A stretch of 64,000 nt of DNA from Streptomyces flavofungini (GCF_030388665.1 NZ_CP128846.1:186001-250000), one strand, 5' to 3'. Numbered from the stretch's first letter, positions 34,702-45,738 are shown. Numbers and translations: made by a program. Notes: generated from the sequence alone by a model not told the origin.

Positions 34702-35874
34702 GTGACACTGCCGAAGAACCCGTCATCGCCCGAGAACGTGTCACCGTCCCAGCAGGAGGAGCGGGCCGCGCGTCGACCCGCTGCGGGTGCGCGGGCCCCG
34801 GGCGCCCAGGCGTACCTCGTCGACGCGGACGCCGCGCGCGCCGTCGCGGTGCGCGCCCTCGCCGAGCACGGCATGGACGACGAGGCGTGCGCGCTGGTCG
34901 CCGACGCCCTCGTGGAGACGTCGGCGCGCGGGATCGGCACGCACGGCCTGCGGCTCCTTCCCGGTTATCTGGACGACCTGGCGCGGCGGATCTCCAATCC
35001 GGCGCCGCGCATCGCCGTGGTCCGGGAGCGCGGCCCTTCGGCGCTGCTCGACGCGGACGCGGCCCTCGGCGTGGTCGCGGGGACGGCGGGCGCGCGGGAG
35101 GCCGTGCGGCGCGCCGCGCGGTTCGGCGTCGCGGCCGTCGTGGTGCGCAACTCCAACCACTTCGCGGCCGCCTCGATCCACAGCCGGGTCATGTCCCGGG
35201 CGGGGATGGCCGGTTGGGCGATGACGTCGGCGTCGTCACGAGTGGCGCCGTTCCGCGGGCGTGCTCCGCTGCTCGGCACCAATCCGGTGAGCGTCGCGGC
35301 CGGGGCGGGCGACCACGAGTTCGTCCTCGACATGGCGACCAGCCAGGTGTGTCTGGGCACGGTACGGGAGCGGGGGCGCCGCGGCCGTCCCCTGGACGCG
35401 GGCTGGGCCCTCGACGACGACGGGCACGGCACCCTCGACCCCGCCCTCGCGACGGCCCTGTCCCCACTCGGCCCCGGCTACAAGGGCCAGGGCCTCGGCA
35501 TGGTCGTGGCCCTGATGACCGCAGGGCTCGCCGACGCCCCGCTGGACTGGGAGCTCGACCACATCGAGCAGGCCGAGTCCGGCGGCGGCCGCCGCGTCGC
35601 GCACTTCCTGCTCTGCCTGGACCCGGCCTTCTTCGGCGGCAGGGACGCCTTCGACGGGCGGCTGCGCGACCTGATCGACACGATCCGCGCGGCCCCGCCC
35701 GCCGACGGCCCGGCGGTGGCCTGCCCCGGGGACCCGGAGCGGCGCAGCGAGCGGGCGGCCGCACGGTCCGGGATCACCCTCGACGTGGACACGACGCGCG
35801 CCCTGGAACGCCTCGCCCGCCGCCACGGCCTGCCCGCGCCGACCCTGCGCCCCCTCCCTCGCACCGCCGGGTGA
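34702..35874 (+). CDS. Ldh-family oxidoreductase (malate/L-lactate or cyclic imine reductase type)
   Basis: 390 residues. GTG at 34702 after AGGAGG. Family marks: ARGIGTHGLRLLPGYL, catalytic NSNHFAAASI (His), GTNPVSVAA and LDMATSQVCLGTV (Ser/Thr NADPH site), GPGYKGQGLGMVVALM. The N-terminal ~35 residues are Arg/Ala-rich and probably not part of the fold. Members reduce 2-oxo acids or cyclic imines (piperideine- and pyrroline-2-carboxylate). In this cassette it may reduce or form an imino/keto amino acid. Confidence 0.85.
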   Translation: MTLPKNPSSPENVSPSQQEERAARRPAAGARAPGAQAYLVDADAARAVAVRALAEHGMDDEACALVADALVETSARGIGTHGLRLLPGYLDDLARRISNPAPRIAVVRERGPSALLDADAALGVVAGTAGAREAVRRAARFGVAAVVVRNSNHFAAASIHSRVMSRAGMAGWAMTSASSRVAPFRGRAPLLGTNPVSVAAGAGDHEFVLDMATSQVCLGTVRERGRRGRPLDAGWALDDDGHGTLDPALATALSPLGPGYKGQGLGMVVALMTAGLADAPLDWELDHIEQAESGGGRRVAHFLLCLDPAFFGGRDAFDGRLRDLIDTIRAAPPADGPAVACPGDPERRSERAAARSGITLDVDTTRALERLARRHGLPAPTLRPLPRTAG

Positions 35875-35932
35875 CGGGCCCGGCGGCCGCACGCCTCCAC
35901 GACGAAGGGCACCCCATGACAAGGAGCGTCCG

Positions 35933-36859
35933 ATGAGCGCCCTCTCCCCCGCCGAGCACATCTGGATGGACGGCCGCCTCGTCGCCTGGGACGAGGCCAA
36001 GGTGCACGTCCTGACCCAGTCCCTGCACTACGGCTGGGCGGTGTACGAGGGGATCCGCGCGCACCCGACGGTGGACGGCACCCTCGCTGTCTTCCGGCTG
36101 CGCGACCACCTCGCCCGGCTCGTCCGCTCCGCCCGCGTGTACCGGATGCACATCCCCTTCACCGAGGACGAGTTGGCCACCGCGACCACCGGACTGATCG
36201 CCTCCGGCGGAGCGGGTCCGCGCTATGTCCGTCCGTTGGTGTACCTCGGCTACGGCAGCATGGGGGTGGCCCTCGACCTGTCCGCCGTACGCGTGACGCT
36301 CGCCGCGTGGGCGTGGGAGGACCAGCCGGCGCGGTCCTGGCGGCTGCTGACGAGCTCCTGGCGGCGCAACCACCAGGACACCATCCCGCCCCTGGCGAAG
36401 GCGACGGGCGCGTATCTGAACTCCTCGCTCGCGAAGGTGGCGGCGCTGCGCGCGGGTTACGACGACGCGCTCATGCTGACGTCGGCCGGTCATCTCTCCG
36501 AGGGCTCGGCCGCGAACGTCTTCGTCGTGCGGTCCGGCGTCCTGCACACCCCTCCGGTGCAGGACGGCATCCTGCCCGGCATCACGCGCGCCACGGTCAT
36601 CGAACTCGCGCGCGCGGCCGGGATCCCCGTCCGCGAGCGGTCCCTCGCCCACGCCGAGGCGTACACAGCCGACGAACTGTTCGTCACCGGTACCGCCATC
36701 GGTGTCGTCCCGGTGGAGTCCCTGGACGACCGGCCCACGGCGCTGCCCGCGCCCGGGCCCGTGACGGCCGCGCTGCGCGAGGCATATCAGGACGCGGTGA
36801 CCGGCAAGAACACACCGTCGTCCGACTGGCTGACGCCCGTGCCGGGACAGCACACCTAG
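35933..36859 (+). CDS. Branched-chain-type class IV aminotransferase
   Basis: 308 residues, PLP fold type IV. SLHYGWAVYEGIRAHPT, PLAKATGAYLNSSLAK (the PLP lysine is the Lys in this region), EGSAANVFVV, DGILPGITR and TADELFVTGTAIGVVPV are diagnostic of IlvE-like enzymes. The AAGGAG site precedes the ATG. A duplicate of a housekeeping ilvE in a biosynthetic cassette is common and suggests a role in the cassette's amino acid. Its end overlaps the convergent serine-hydrolase gene by 4 bp. Confidence 0.9.
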   Translation: MSALSPAEHIWMDGRLVAWDEAKVHVLTQSLHYGWAVYEGIRAHPTVDGTLAVFRLRDHLARLVRSARVYRMHIPFTEDELATATTGLIASGGAGPRYVRPLVYLGYGSMGVALDLSAVRVTLAAWAWEDQPARSWRLLTSSWRRNHQDTIPPLAKATGAYLNSSLAKVAALRAGYDDALMLTSAGHLSEGSAANVFVVRSGVLHTPPVQDGILPGITRATVIELARAAGIPVRERSLAHAEAYTADELFVTGTAIGVVPVESLDDRPTALPAPGPVTAALREAYQDAVTGKNTPSSDWLTPVPGQHT

Positions 36860-37929
36860 GCGGTCCGGCGGGGCTGCGCGGCCTGGGCGAGTGCCCACAG
36901 CTCCAGGTACGCGCGCTGGATGAACGTGCCGGTGAGGGCGGGGCCGGTGTTGGCGAGCGCGACGAGTGCCACGTCCTTGTGCGGGCTGAAGCCCGCGAAC
37001 GCGGTGAAGCCCCGGGTACCGCCGGAGTGGTGGTAGAGGTCGTGGGTCGGCCGGGGGCGGATGTTCCAGATGAGGGCGATGCGGCGGCCGGTGCGCGGCA
37101 GGGCGATGCGGGGAATCGTGGCGTCGGCGAGCGCGGTGCGCAGGGTGTCGGGGGCGGTGGCGGGTGCCGTGGCCGGGTCGAGCAGGGCGTCGAGAGAGGT
37201 GAGCAGGTCGCGGGCGCTGGACCGGCCCGCTCCCGCGCCGGGCAGGGCGGGGATCTGCCAGGTGGGGCGCGCGCGGCCGTGCCAGTAGCCGGTGGCCTGC
37301 GGCTGGTCGGAGGTGCAGCTGGTGCGGGTCAGGCCGAGCGGGTCGAGGACGCGGGCGGCGAGCAGGGGTGCGAAGGGGGCGCCGGGGCCGTGGGCCGCGT
37401 GGGCGAGGAGGGCACCGAGGAGTCCGACGCCGAAGTTGGAGTAGCGCACGCGGGTGCCGGGGGCGGCGCGCGGCCGGGTGCGGGCGAGGGCGGCGCGCAG
37501 GTCGGTGGCCGAGAAGGCGGCGTAGGGGTTGCGGAACCAGGTGGTCGCGCCGCTGCGCAGCAGGCCGGGGGGCAGCCGGGGCAGGCCGGAGGTGTGGGTG
37601 GCCAGGTGCAGCAGGGTGATGGGGGCGCCGCGCAGGTGCGGAGCGGCAGTGCGGGGCAGGAAGCGGGTGATCGGGTCGTCGTAGGCGACCTCGCCGCGGG
37701 CGACCATCTCGGCCAGGAGCAGGGCGGTGAAGGTCTTGGTGAGGGAGCCGATCTCGAAGCGGGTGTCGGGGCCGGCCGCCGTGCCGCCGCGCAGCGCGGT
37801 GCTGCCGGTGGCCAGGACGGCGTGGTCGCGGCCGCGGCGGACGGCGAGTGCCACGGCGCTGGCGCCGGGGGCGGCGGCGCGCAGGGCGGCGAGCAGCCGC
37901 ACCGCCCAGGCGGGCTCCCCCGGCCTCAC
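36856..37929 (-). CDS. Serine hydrolase (class C beta-lactamase/DD-peptidase family)
   Basis: 357 residues without a signal peptide. SxxK motif GSLTKTFTALLLAEM, YxN motif RYSNFGVGLLG, and HSGG (H-x-G-G replacing KTG). Last gene of the peptide operon; GTG 37929 overlaps the preceding stop (GTGA). Family members are peptidases, esterases or amidases; being cytoplasmic here, a peptide or ester substrate is plausible. Confidence 0.82.
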   Translation of the reverse strand: MRPGEPAWAVRLLAALRAAAPGASAVALAVRRGRDHAVLATGSTALRGGTAAGPDTRFEIGSLTKTFTALLLAEMVARGEVAYDDPITRFLPRTAAPHLRGAPITLLHLATHTSGLPRLPPGLLRSGATTWFRNPYAAFSATDLRAALARTRPRAAPGTRVRYSNFGVGLLGALLAHAAHGPGAPFAPLLAARVLDPLGLTRTSCTSDQPQATGYWHGRARPTWQIPALPGAGAGRSSARDLLTSLDALLDPATAPATAPDTLRTALADATIPRIALPRTGRRIALIWNIRPRPTHDLYHHSGGTRGFTAFAGFSPHKDVALVALANTGPALTGTFIQRAYLELWALAQAAQPRRTA

Positions 37930-38858
37930 CGCTGCTCCGCCGCCCCGCCCAGGGTGCGGGAGACCGCGAGGGTGCCGGCGATGGCGGCGACCACGGCGGT
38001 GTGCTGGTGGTCCTCGAAGCGGCGGCCGGGGTCGTCGGCGACGGGGTCGCCGTCGCGCGGCACCAGGCCGTCGGGGTGCTGGGCGCGGGCGAGTCGTTCC
38101 CAGTCGGCGGGCGCGCAGTAGGGCTCGGGCAGGCAGCAGCCCACGATCATCAGCTCGGCGACCAGGTCCCACTGCTCGATCTCGGCCCAGATGTCGATCC
38201 AGACGGGCAGCCAGGTGGTCACGTACGCGGTGAGGTCGGCGGGCAGTCCCGCGGGGTGACCCCCCCAGTCCGTGAGGTGGAAGACGGTGTGGGTGACGCA
38301 GTAGCCGGTCATCCAGTCGATGAGCCAGGGCTCGGGGACGGCTCCGAGCCAGGTGGCGCGGGCCAGGGCGGCCCAGTCGTAGGCGCGGTCGCCCCCGTCG
38401 AGGCCCGCGACACGGGCCGCGTTGGCGACGGCGAGCCTGCGGTTGGGCAGGACCTCGGCGCCGCGCACGGAGCGCAGTCCGTTGGTGTGGGCGAGCAGCT
38501 TCTCCAGGGGTTCGTGGCGGATGCCGCAGCGGGCGAAGGGCGCGTACGTCTCCAGCGGGTCGCTCATCAGCGAGTACCGCAGCAGCCGTTCGTACAGCAT
38601 GTCGCCGTCCCCGAACTGCCGCCAGCAGAAGTCCAGCAGCTCCCTGGCCAGGCGCAGCTCGGTGCTGCCGGCGGCGGACTCGCGCAGCACCAGCGAGGCG
38701 GCGAGAGCGCTCTCGCCGAGGGGTTTGTAGACGCTGTCGGGGTCGCCGAGGTCGGCGGTGGTGTCGGCGGGCAGGGCGCCGAGCTCGCGGTGGGTGTGGA
38801 GCCAGGTCAGGGCCCGCGCGCTCACCTCGTGCGCGGTCCGCGTCACGGACGCCGTCAT
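37926..38858 (-). CDS. Unknown helical protein, possibly DUF6895
   Basis: 310 residues, almost entirely helical, Trp-rich. Conserved-looking motifs: ALTWLHTHRELGAL, YKPLGESALAASLVLRESA, ELLDFCWRQFGDGDMLYERL, ARCGIRHEPLEKLLAHT, TVFHLTDWGGHPAGLPADLT and MIVGCCLPEPYCAPADWERL. I associate this pattern with a family named DUF6895, but am not sure. No catalytic motif recognised, though the HxxD and CC/C residues in the second half could be functional. ATG/GTG coupled to both neighbours by 4-bp overlaps. Confidence 0.6.
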   Translation of the reverse strand: MTASVTRTAHEVSARALTWLHTHRELGALPADTTADLGDPDSVYKPLGESALAASLVLRESAAGSTELRLARELLDFCWRQFGDGDMLYERLLRYSLMSDPLETYAPFARCGIRHEPLEKLLAHTNGLRSVRGAEVLPNRRLAVANAARVAGLDGGDRAYDWAALARATWLGAVPEPWLIDWMTGYCVTHTVFHLTDWGGHPAGLPADLTAYVTTWLPVWIDIWAEIEQWDLVAELMIVGCCLPEPYCAPADWERLARAQHPDGLVPRDGDPVADDPGRRFEDHQHTAVVAAIAGTLAVSRTLGGAAEQR

Positions 38859-39610
38859 GCGGTCTCCCCTCCGAGCAGTCGACGGGCGATGGCGACGTCG
38901 AGCCCGAGCCGCGGACCGCCGCCGTGCAGGCGAAGGTGTTCGAGCAGGGGCACGGGATCGAGCGGGAGGCGCGTGCCCTCGGCGCCGAGCAGGGCGAGCC
39001 AGCGGGTGATGCGGGCGGCGGTGGGGAAGTCGCGGCGCAGTACGGCGCGGGTGGCGCCGCGCGCGAGGGCGAGGGGGGCGGCGCGCGCGGCGGTGTGGAC
39101 GGGTCCTTCGAGTCCGGGCAGGGCGAGCGGGGAGAGCTGGCCCATGCGCACGGACCAGCGCTGCCAGTCGGTGTCGGAGCGGTCGCTGTCGTCGTCCGTC
39201 AGGACGGGGGCGCCGGTGGGCCGGGGCGCCAGGGCCGTGCCTGCCTCCGCGCCGGTGAGGCGGGCGAGCAGCGTGGCCGTGGCCCAGTCGCGCCAGGCGA
39301 CGAGCCAGGGCTCGGCGGCTCCGGCGGGCGGCGCGTCAGGGGTGTTCACCGGGGGCGGGAAGAGGGCGAAGGACTGGGTGACGGCCGCCGCGTCCTGGGG
39401 GTGGAGGACGGCGTCGCCAAGGAGGTGGGGGGCGAAGGTGTCGGCGCCGACGACCCGGATGGCGGCCAGCGCGGCCTTGGGGTCGTCCGCCCGTTCGACG
39501 TGCTCGGCGACCATGGCGGTACCCCCGATGCCACGCAGGGCATCGAGGGTACGAACAGCCAGGTCAACCGCTGAAGCGGCGTACGCCGTCTGCGACCGAT
39601 CGGGACTCAC
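38855..39610 (-). CDS. Unknown helical protein of the peptide operon
   Basis: 251 residues. Segments: AVDLAVRTLDALRGIGGTAM, PHLLGDAVLHPQDAAAVTQS, AWRDWATATLLARLTGAEAG, a Pro/Asp-rich linker, ARAAPLALARGATRAVLRRD and ARITRWLALLGAEGTRLPLD. It ends DVAIARRLLGGETA. Not a family I recognise. GTG 39610 overlaps the stop of the 60-residue peptide gene, so its translation depends on that of the peptide. Confidence 0.6.
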   Translation of the reverse strand: MSPDRSQTAYAASAVDLAVRTLDALRGIGGTAMVAEHVERADDPKAALAAIRVVGADTFAPHLLGDAVLHPQDAAAVTQSFALFPPPVNTPDAPPAGAAEPWLVAWRDWATATLLARLTGAEAGTALAPRPTGAPVLTDDDSDRSDTDWQRWSVRMGQLSPLALPGLEGPVHTAARAAPLALARGATRAVLRRDFPTAARITRWLALLGAEGTRLPLDPVPLLEHLRLHGGGPRLGLDVAIARRLLGGETA

Positions 39611-39789
39611 TTGCCCTTCGGCTCCTTCGGCTCCTTCGGTGAGATGAGCGCGAGGAGCAGCAGGAATCCTGCCGCCTCGGGCGCGTACGTCGGCGCGTCG
39701 CTCAGGGCCGCCTCAGGCTCCACCATGGCCGTACCGAGCGCCGTGGTGTCCGTCGGAGCGACAAGAAGCGGTGTGTGCTGAGCAAGCAT
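39607..39789 (-). CDS. 60-residue candidate precursor or membrane peptide
   Basis: ATG at 39789 has a perfect GAGGAGG at 8 nt. Residues 1-40 are polar and Ala/Thr/Pro-rich (MLAQHTPLLVAPTDTTALGT, then an acidic EPEAALSDAPTYAPEAA region). Residues 41-50 are GFLLLLALIS and residues 51-60 are PKEPKEPKGK. The peptide is followed by two unknown proteins and a serine hydrolase, each overlapping the previous by 4 bp. This layout fits either a ribosomally made peptide with dedicated maturation proteins or a small membrane-anchored protein. No known precursor family recognised. Confidence 0.6.
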   Translation of the reverse strand: MLAQHTPLLVAPTDTTALGTAMVEPEAALSDAPTYAPEAAGFLLLLALISPKEPKEPKGK

Positions 39790-39875
39790 CGGTGCCTCCT
39801 CATATAGACGTCGCCACTACATCCAGTGACGCCCACCCTCGCCCCAGTTTATGGCAATTCATCATTGTTGTCCGT

Positions 39876-40886
39876 TCAGTTCGAATCGATCACCTCGGTA
39901 CGGCCCCGATCGGCCAGCTGCTCCAGCGTCCCCGCGAAGCCGTCCCAGGCCACCTGGGTGTCCTCGGTCCCCTCGTGCGGAGCGCGGAACCAGTCGGTGA
40001 ACTCGGCCACGTCCAACAGGCTCCACCGCAGCCGGTAGAGCTCAAGGGCGGCCGCGTCGGGAGTCCTGCCGGTCAGTTCTGTGTAGGTGGCCAGTGCGGC
40101 CGGGTCGTCCGCGAGCAGCGACAAGTCCCGTTCGGGCAGGGCGAGTCCGACCGTGTCCCAGTCCACGAGGTGGTAACCGTCCACGCCGTGGACGAGGTTG
40201 CCGGGATGCGGCTCGCCGTGGGTGACGACGCGCGGGGCGCCGGCGCGGCGCACGTGACGCGCGAGTGCGTCGAAGTCGGCCAGGCGGGCGCGCAGCGCCG
40301 TGGCGTTGGCGGTGAGCAGCCGGCGGGCCGGTTCGGCGTACGGGCCGCCGGACCAGGTGCCGGTGAGGTCGTCGAGCGCCGCGTGGATGCCGCTGAGACC
40401 GGCGGGCTCCAGGGGGGTGGCCGCAGTGGTGGCGGGCGGGGTACTGCCGTGCAGCCGCGCGAGCAGGCCGAGGACCCGCTCGCGGTCCGCGTCGCCGAGG
40501 CGCTCGCCGAACTCACCGGTGCGGCCCGCGACATGGGGGAAGACCGTGAGGGCGTACCGCTCCCCCAGCGGGACCACCGAACGTCCGTCCGTGGCCGCGA
40601 CGGGCGCGACGACGAAGCCGAGGCCGTCGCGGACGCGCAGCGTCAGCGCCGTGTCCATGGCCTGGCGAAGGCCGGTGAGCGCCGACGCCGCGTCCGCCCC
40701 GCAGTGCGCCTTGTGCTCCAGGTCGGAGACCGTGACGAACCAGTCGCGCCCGTCGTCGGCGGTGACGTTCCAGTGGTGGTCGCCGAAGCCGACGGGGGCG
40801 TACGTCAGTGAGGTGGGCGCGATGCCGTAGGCGGCAAGACCGCGGGTGAGGGTTTCATTTCGCAGGTTTTCAGGAAACGCCTTCAT
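39876..40886 (-). CDS. Aminoglycoside phosphotransferase (APH)-family kinase
   Basis: 336 residues. HGEPHPGNLVHG is the catalytic loop (Brenner motif) and LVDWDTV the metal-binding DxD-type segment; GFGDHHWNV lies in the N-lobe. Similar to spectinomycin/hygromycin-type kinases, but resistance cannot be inferred from family alone. ATG at 40886 reads MKAFPENLRNETLTR. Located upstream of the peptide operon on the same strand; the 86-bp gap contains no clear terminator. Confidence 0.85.
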   Translation of the reverse strand: MKAFPENLRNETLTRGLAAYGIAPTSLTYAPVGFGDHHWNVTADDGRDWFVTVSDLEHKAHCGADAASALTGLRQAMDTALTLRVRDGLGFVVAPVAATDGRSVVPLGERYALTVFPHVAGRTGEFGERLGDADRERVLGLLARLHGSTPPATTAATPLEPAGLSGIHAALDDLTGTWSGGPYAEPARRLLTANATALRARLADFDALARHVRRAGAPRVVTHGEPHPGNLVHGVDGYHLVDWDTVGLALPERDLSLLADDPAALATYTELTGRTPDAAALELYRLRWSLLDVAEFTDWFRAPHEGTEDTQVAWDGFAGTLEQLADRGRTEVIDSN

Positions 40887-40988
40887 GGCGGCACGCTAAC
40901 AACCGCCGCGCAAGCAACCGCCGTGCGGCGGCGGGCACTTGACGTGGCGCGCCCGCCGCCGGCGTGCGGGGAAGGGACCCTCCCGGGG

Positions 40989-41225
40989 TCAGGCGGGGAG
41001 TCTCAGGAGCGTCGCCCACTGCTCGATGGCGGGCCGCTCGGCGAGGTCGGTCAGCGCCACGTCCACGCCGTACGCCTCGCGCCAGCGGCCGACGAGGGTC
41101 ATCAGGCGCACCGAGTCGAGGCCGTGGTCGACGAGGTTCTCGTCGAGGGGGATGTCGGCGGGCTCCTCGCCGAGGACGTCGGCGATGTCCTGGCGGAGCT
41201 GCTCCAGGGTCAGGGTCGCGGTCAT
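40989..41225 (-). CDS. Aryl carrier protein (stand-alone)
   Basis: 78-residue carrier domain: LEQLRQDIADVLGEEPADIP, with the phosphopantetheine Ser in DHGLDSVRLM. In enterobactin-type pathways this domain is fused to the isochorismatase (EntB); here it is a separate gene 5 nt downstream. It would hold 2,3-dihydroxybenzoate loaded by the ligase at 41890 and deliver it to the first condensation domain of the NRPS. Confidence 0.88.
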   Translation of the reverse strand: MTATLTLEQLRQDIADVLGEEPADIPLDENLVDHGLDSVRLMTLVGRWREAYGVDVALTDLAERPAIEQWATLLRLPA

Positions 41226-41230
41226 GGTGG

Positions 41231-41863
41231 TCAGATCCCTTCGAGTACGGAGTCGGCGGTGGTCACCACGGCGCAGCGCCCGGCGGCCCAGCGCAGCGCC
41301 ATCGCGTGGTCGTCGGCGGAGAAGTCCGCGACGGCGTCGGCGACGACGAAGGCCTGGATGTCGCGCATCCACGCGTCGCAGGCCGTCATCAGGACGCCGA
41401 TGTGGGCGTAGATCCCCGTGATGACCAGCTGGTCGCGACCCAGGGCGCGCAGGCGGTCCTCCAGGTCGGTGCGGACGAACCCGCTGTACTTCCACTTCGT
41501 GACCACCTCGTCCCCGGGCGCGGGTGCGACGGCGTCGGCGATGGCGGCGGCGTGCGGGTCGTCGGGGAGTCCCGAGCCCCAGAAGTCCTGCTGGAGGCCG
41601 CGCTCCTCGGGGGTCTGCCCGCCGGGCTGCGCGGTGTAGAGCACGGGCACGCCGAGGGCGGCCGCGCGCTCCTTGAGGGCGCGTACGTTCGCCAGGAGTC
41701 CGGGCACGGGCGCGGCCTCGGTGTCGTACGCCGACAGGAAGTGGTTCTGCAGGTCGTGCACGAGGAGCACGGCGCGGGCCGGGTCGGCCTTCCAGTCGAC
41801 GCGGTTGGCGGGCAACTCGGCTGCGGTCGGCAGGGGGTAGGGGGTGACGGCGGGCAGGGCCAT
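41231..41863 (-). CDS. dhbB: Isochorismatase (EntB/DhbB N-domain type)
   Basis: 210 residues: hydrolyses isochorismate to 2,3-dihydro-2,3-dihydroxybenzoate and pyruvate. Start MALPAVTPYPLPTAAELPAN followed by RAVLLVHDLQNHFLSAYD (catalytic Asp), VVTKWKYSGFVRTDL (catalytic Lys) and LVITGIYAHIGVLMTACDAW. The nucleophile is His/Tyr in YAHIGV as in EntB, not Cys. The carrier domain normally fused at the C-terminus is a separate gene. Confidence 0.93.
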   Translation of the reverse strand: MALPAVTPYPLPTAAELPANRVDWKADPARAVLLVHDLQNHFLSAYDTEAAPVPGLLANVRALKERAAALGVPVLYTAQPGGQTPEERGLQQDFWGSGLPDDPHAAAIADAVAPAPGDEVVTKWKYSGFVRTDLEDRLRALGRDQLVITGIYAHIGVLMTACDAWMRDIQAFVVADAVADFSADDHAMALRWAAGRCAVVTTADSVLEGI

Positions 41864-41889
41864 GATGCTGGGATTTCCGTTTCGGCTGG

Positions 41890-43547
<1,658 letters not shown>

Positions 43548-43551
<4 letters not shown>

Positions 43552-44843
43552 AGCTCGGCTCCCACCGCGGCGAGGAACGTGCGGAACTTGGCGGCGGTCT
43601 CGGCCGTCTCGGCCTCCGGCTCGGAGGCGGCGACGACGCCCGCGCCCGCGAACAGGCGCAGACTGTCGCGCTCGGCCTCCGCGCAGCGGATGGTGACGAC
43701 CCATTCGCCGTCGCCCGTGGCGTCGCCCCAGCCGACCATGCCGGTGAAGAACCCGCGGTCGAAGGGCTCGCTGTCACGGATGACCTCGCGGGCCGTGTCG
43801 GTGGGCGTACCGCAGACGGCGGGCGTCGGGTGCAGCGCGCAGGCCAGTTCGAGGGCGGACGCCCCCGGCCCCGCGAGGGTGCCGGTGACGGTCGTCGACA
43901 GGTGCCACATGGCGGCGGTGCGGATCAGGGTGGGCTTGGCGGGGACGGTCATGTCCGTGCAGAAGGGCGAGAGTGCCTGGTGAACGGCGTCCACGACGAC
44001 GGCGTGCTCGTGCAGGTCCTTGGCCGACTGCAGGAGCGCGGCCGCCCGGCGCACGTCCTCGGCGAGGTCGTCGCTGCGCGGTATGGAGCCCGCGAGGGGG
44101 TTGGCGATGACGCGCCGCCCGCGCCGGGACACGAGCAGTTCGGGGCTCGCGCCGATGAGCGTGCGGGCGGGTCCGGTCGGCAGGGCGAAGGTGTAGCCGC
44201 CGGCGTCGCGCCGGGCCAGGCGCTGGAGCATGGCGGGCACGTCGAGGGGCTCGGCGCAGTCGAGTTCGAGGGTGCGGGCGAGCACGACCTTGCTGAACTC
44301 GCCGCGCCACATGCGGTCGACGGCGGCGGCCACGGACGCGCCGTACACCTCGGGGGCCGGGACCTGGCGGATGCTCCAGTCCGCGCGGGCGGGTGCCTCG
44401 GCGGGCAGCGCGATCAGCGGGTCGGCGGCCAGGGGCGGCGCGGTGCGCAGGGCCGCGGGCACCGCGAGGGCGGCGGGGGCCGTCTGGTCGAACGGCACCG
44501 CCCCGATGACGACGGGCGACTCGGCTCCGTCGGCGCGGGCCTGCCCGAGGGTCTGGGCGACCCGCGCCGCCAACGGTCTCTCGTCGTGGGGGACTTCACT
44601 GTGCGCCCCCTGCCCGAGCAGGGTGCGGGTGGGCGTTCCGAGGAAGCGGGTGCCCGGACGGTAGTCGGCGAGGAGCGCGGTGGCGGCCCCCACGGCGGGG
44701 TGGGCGGGGTCGGCCAGGGCGGGGACATGTGTGGCGACATCGGGTGCCGTCGACACGGAGGGCTCCGTTTCTCCCGGGCCCGTGCCTCCGGCGGGAGGTA
44801 CGGCCGCGGGTGCGGGGGCGGTCAGGGGGTGGGTGAGGCGCAC
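43548..44843 (-). CDS. dhbC: Isochorismate synthase
   Basis: 431 residues, chorismate-binding family: converts chorismate to isochorismate. Conserved blocks are [71 protein letters not shown] and [20 protein letters not shown]. First enzyme of the dihydroxybenzoate branch. GTG at 44843 is the longest start and may be 15-20 residues early. Confidence 0.93.
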
Positions 44844-44892
44844 GGGCGTCCTGCCGGTGGCGGCGGACGTGCGGGGGCGAGGGAGCGGCTGG

Positions 44893-45717
44893 TCACCGCA
44901 GGGTGGCGCCGCCGTCGACGTAGAGCTCCTGCATGGTGATGTGCCGCGCCCGGTCGGAGACGAGGAAGAGGACCGCCTCCGCGATGTCGCGGGGTGCGGC
45001 GATGCGGCCCAGCGGGATGCCGGTGCGGAACGTCGCGGGGTCGCCGTCGACGACCCGCTGCGGGGCCGCGTCGTCGGTCCACAGGGCGCGCTGCATCGCG
45101 GTGTCGGTGGATCCGGGGGCGACGACGTTGCAGCGCACGCCGCTGCGGGCGAGTTCGAGGCCGAGGCACTTGGTGTACATGGCCGCGGCGGCCTTGGACG
45201 CGGCGTAGGCGGCCATGCCGGTGCGGGGCACTCCGGCCGCGTTGGAGCCGACGGTGACGATGCTGCCGCCGCCGCGCGCGGCCATGCGGGCGCCGACGGC
45301 GCGTGCGGTGTGGAAGACGCCGGTGGTGTTCACGGCGAAGGTGTCCGCCCAGTCCTCGTCGCTGAGACGGATCGCCGGTCCCGGGCGCAGGATTCCGGCC
45401 ACGTTGACCAGGATGTCGAGCGGGCCGAGGTCGCGTTCGGCGGCGTTCACGGCGGCTTCGACGGCCGTGGCGTCCGTGACGTCCACGACCTGCGCGGTGA
45501 TGGTGCCCTTGGCGACGGCGCCGTCCGGCGACGGGTCGCCTGCCGGCTCGGCGGCCAGCGCTCGCAGTCCGTCCGCGCTGCGGTCGGTGGCCAGGACGTG
45601 AGCGCCCTCGGCGGCCAGCAGCCGGGCCACGGCCGCGCCGATTCCCTGTCCGGCACCCGTGACCAGGGCGGTCCGGTCGGCCAGTTCCGTGCGGTCGCCG
45701 GATCTGAGTATGGGCAT
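44893..45717 (-). CDS. dhbA: 2,3-dihydro-2,3-dihydroxybenzoate dehydrogenase (SDR)
   Basis: 274 residues: oxidises the diol to 2,3-dihydroxybenzoate with NAD. SDR features: TGAGQGIG nucleotide loop, NVAG, catalytic Ser in [11 protein letters not shown] and YAASK. ATG at 45717 has GGGGGAG at 7 nt; TTG at 45723 is worse placed. First gene of the minus-strand operon under the iron box at 45739-45757. Confidence 0.93.
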   Translation of the reverse strand: MPILRSGDRTELADRTALVTGAGQGIGAAVARLLAAEGAHVLATDRSADGLRALAAEPAGDPSPDGAVAKGTITAQVVDVTDATAVEAAVNAAERDLGPLDILVNVAGILRPGPAIRLSDEDWADTFAVNTTGVFHTARAVGARMAARGGGSIVTVGSNAAGVPRTGMAAYAASKAAAAMYTKCLGLELARSGVRCNVVAPGSTDTAMQRALWTDDAAPQRVVDGDPATFRTGIPLGRIAAPRDIAEAVLFLVSDRARHITMQELYVDGGATLR

Positions 45718-45738
45718 GATCAACTCCCCCCGTTCCTC

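Noticed and set aside
39876..40886. Antibiotic resistance gene
   Set aside because: APH-family fold is certain, but nothing in sequence or context identifies an antibiotic substrate.
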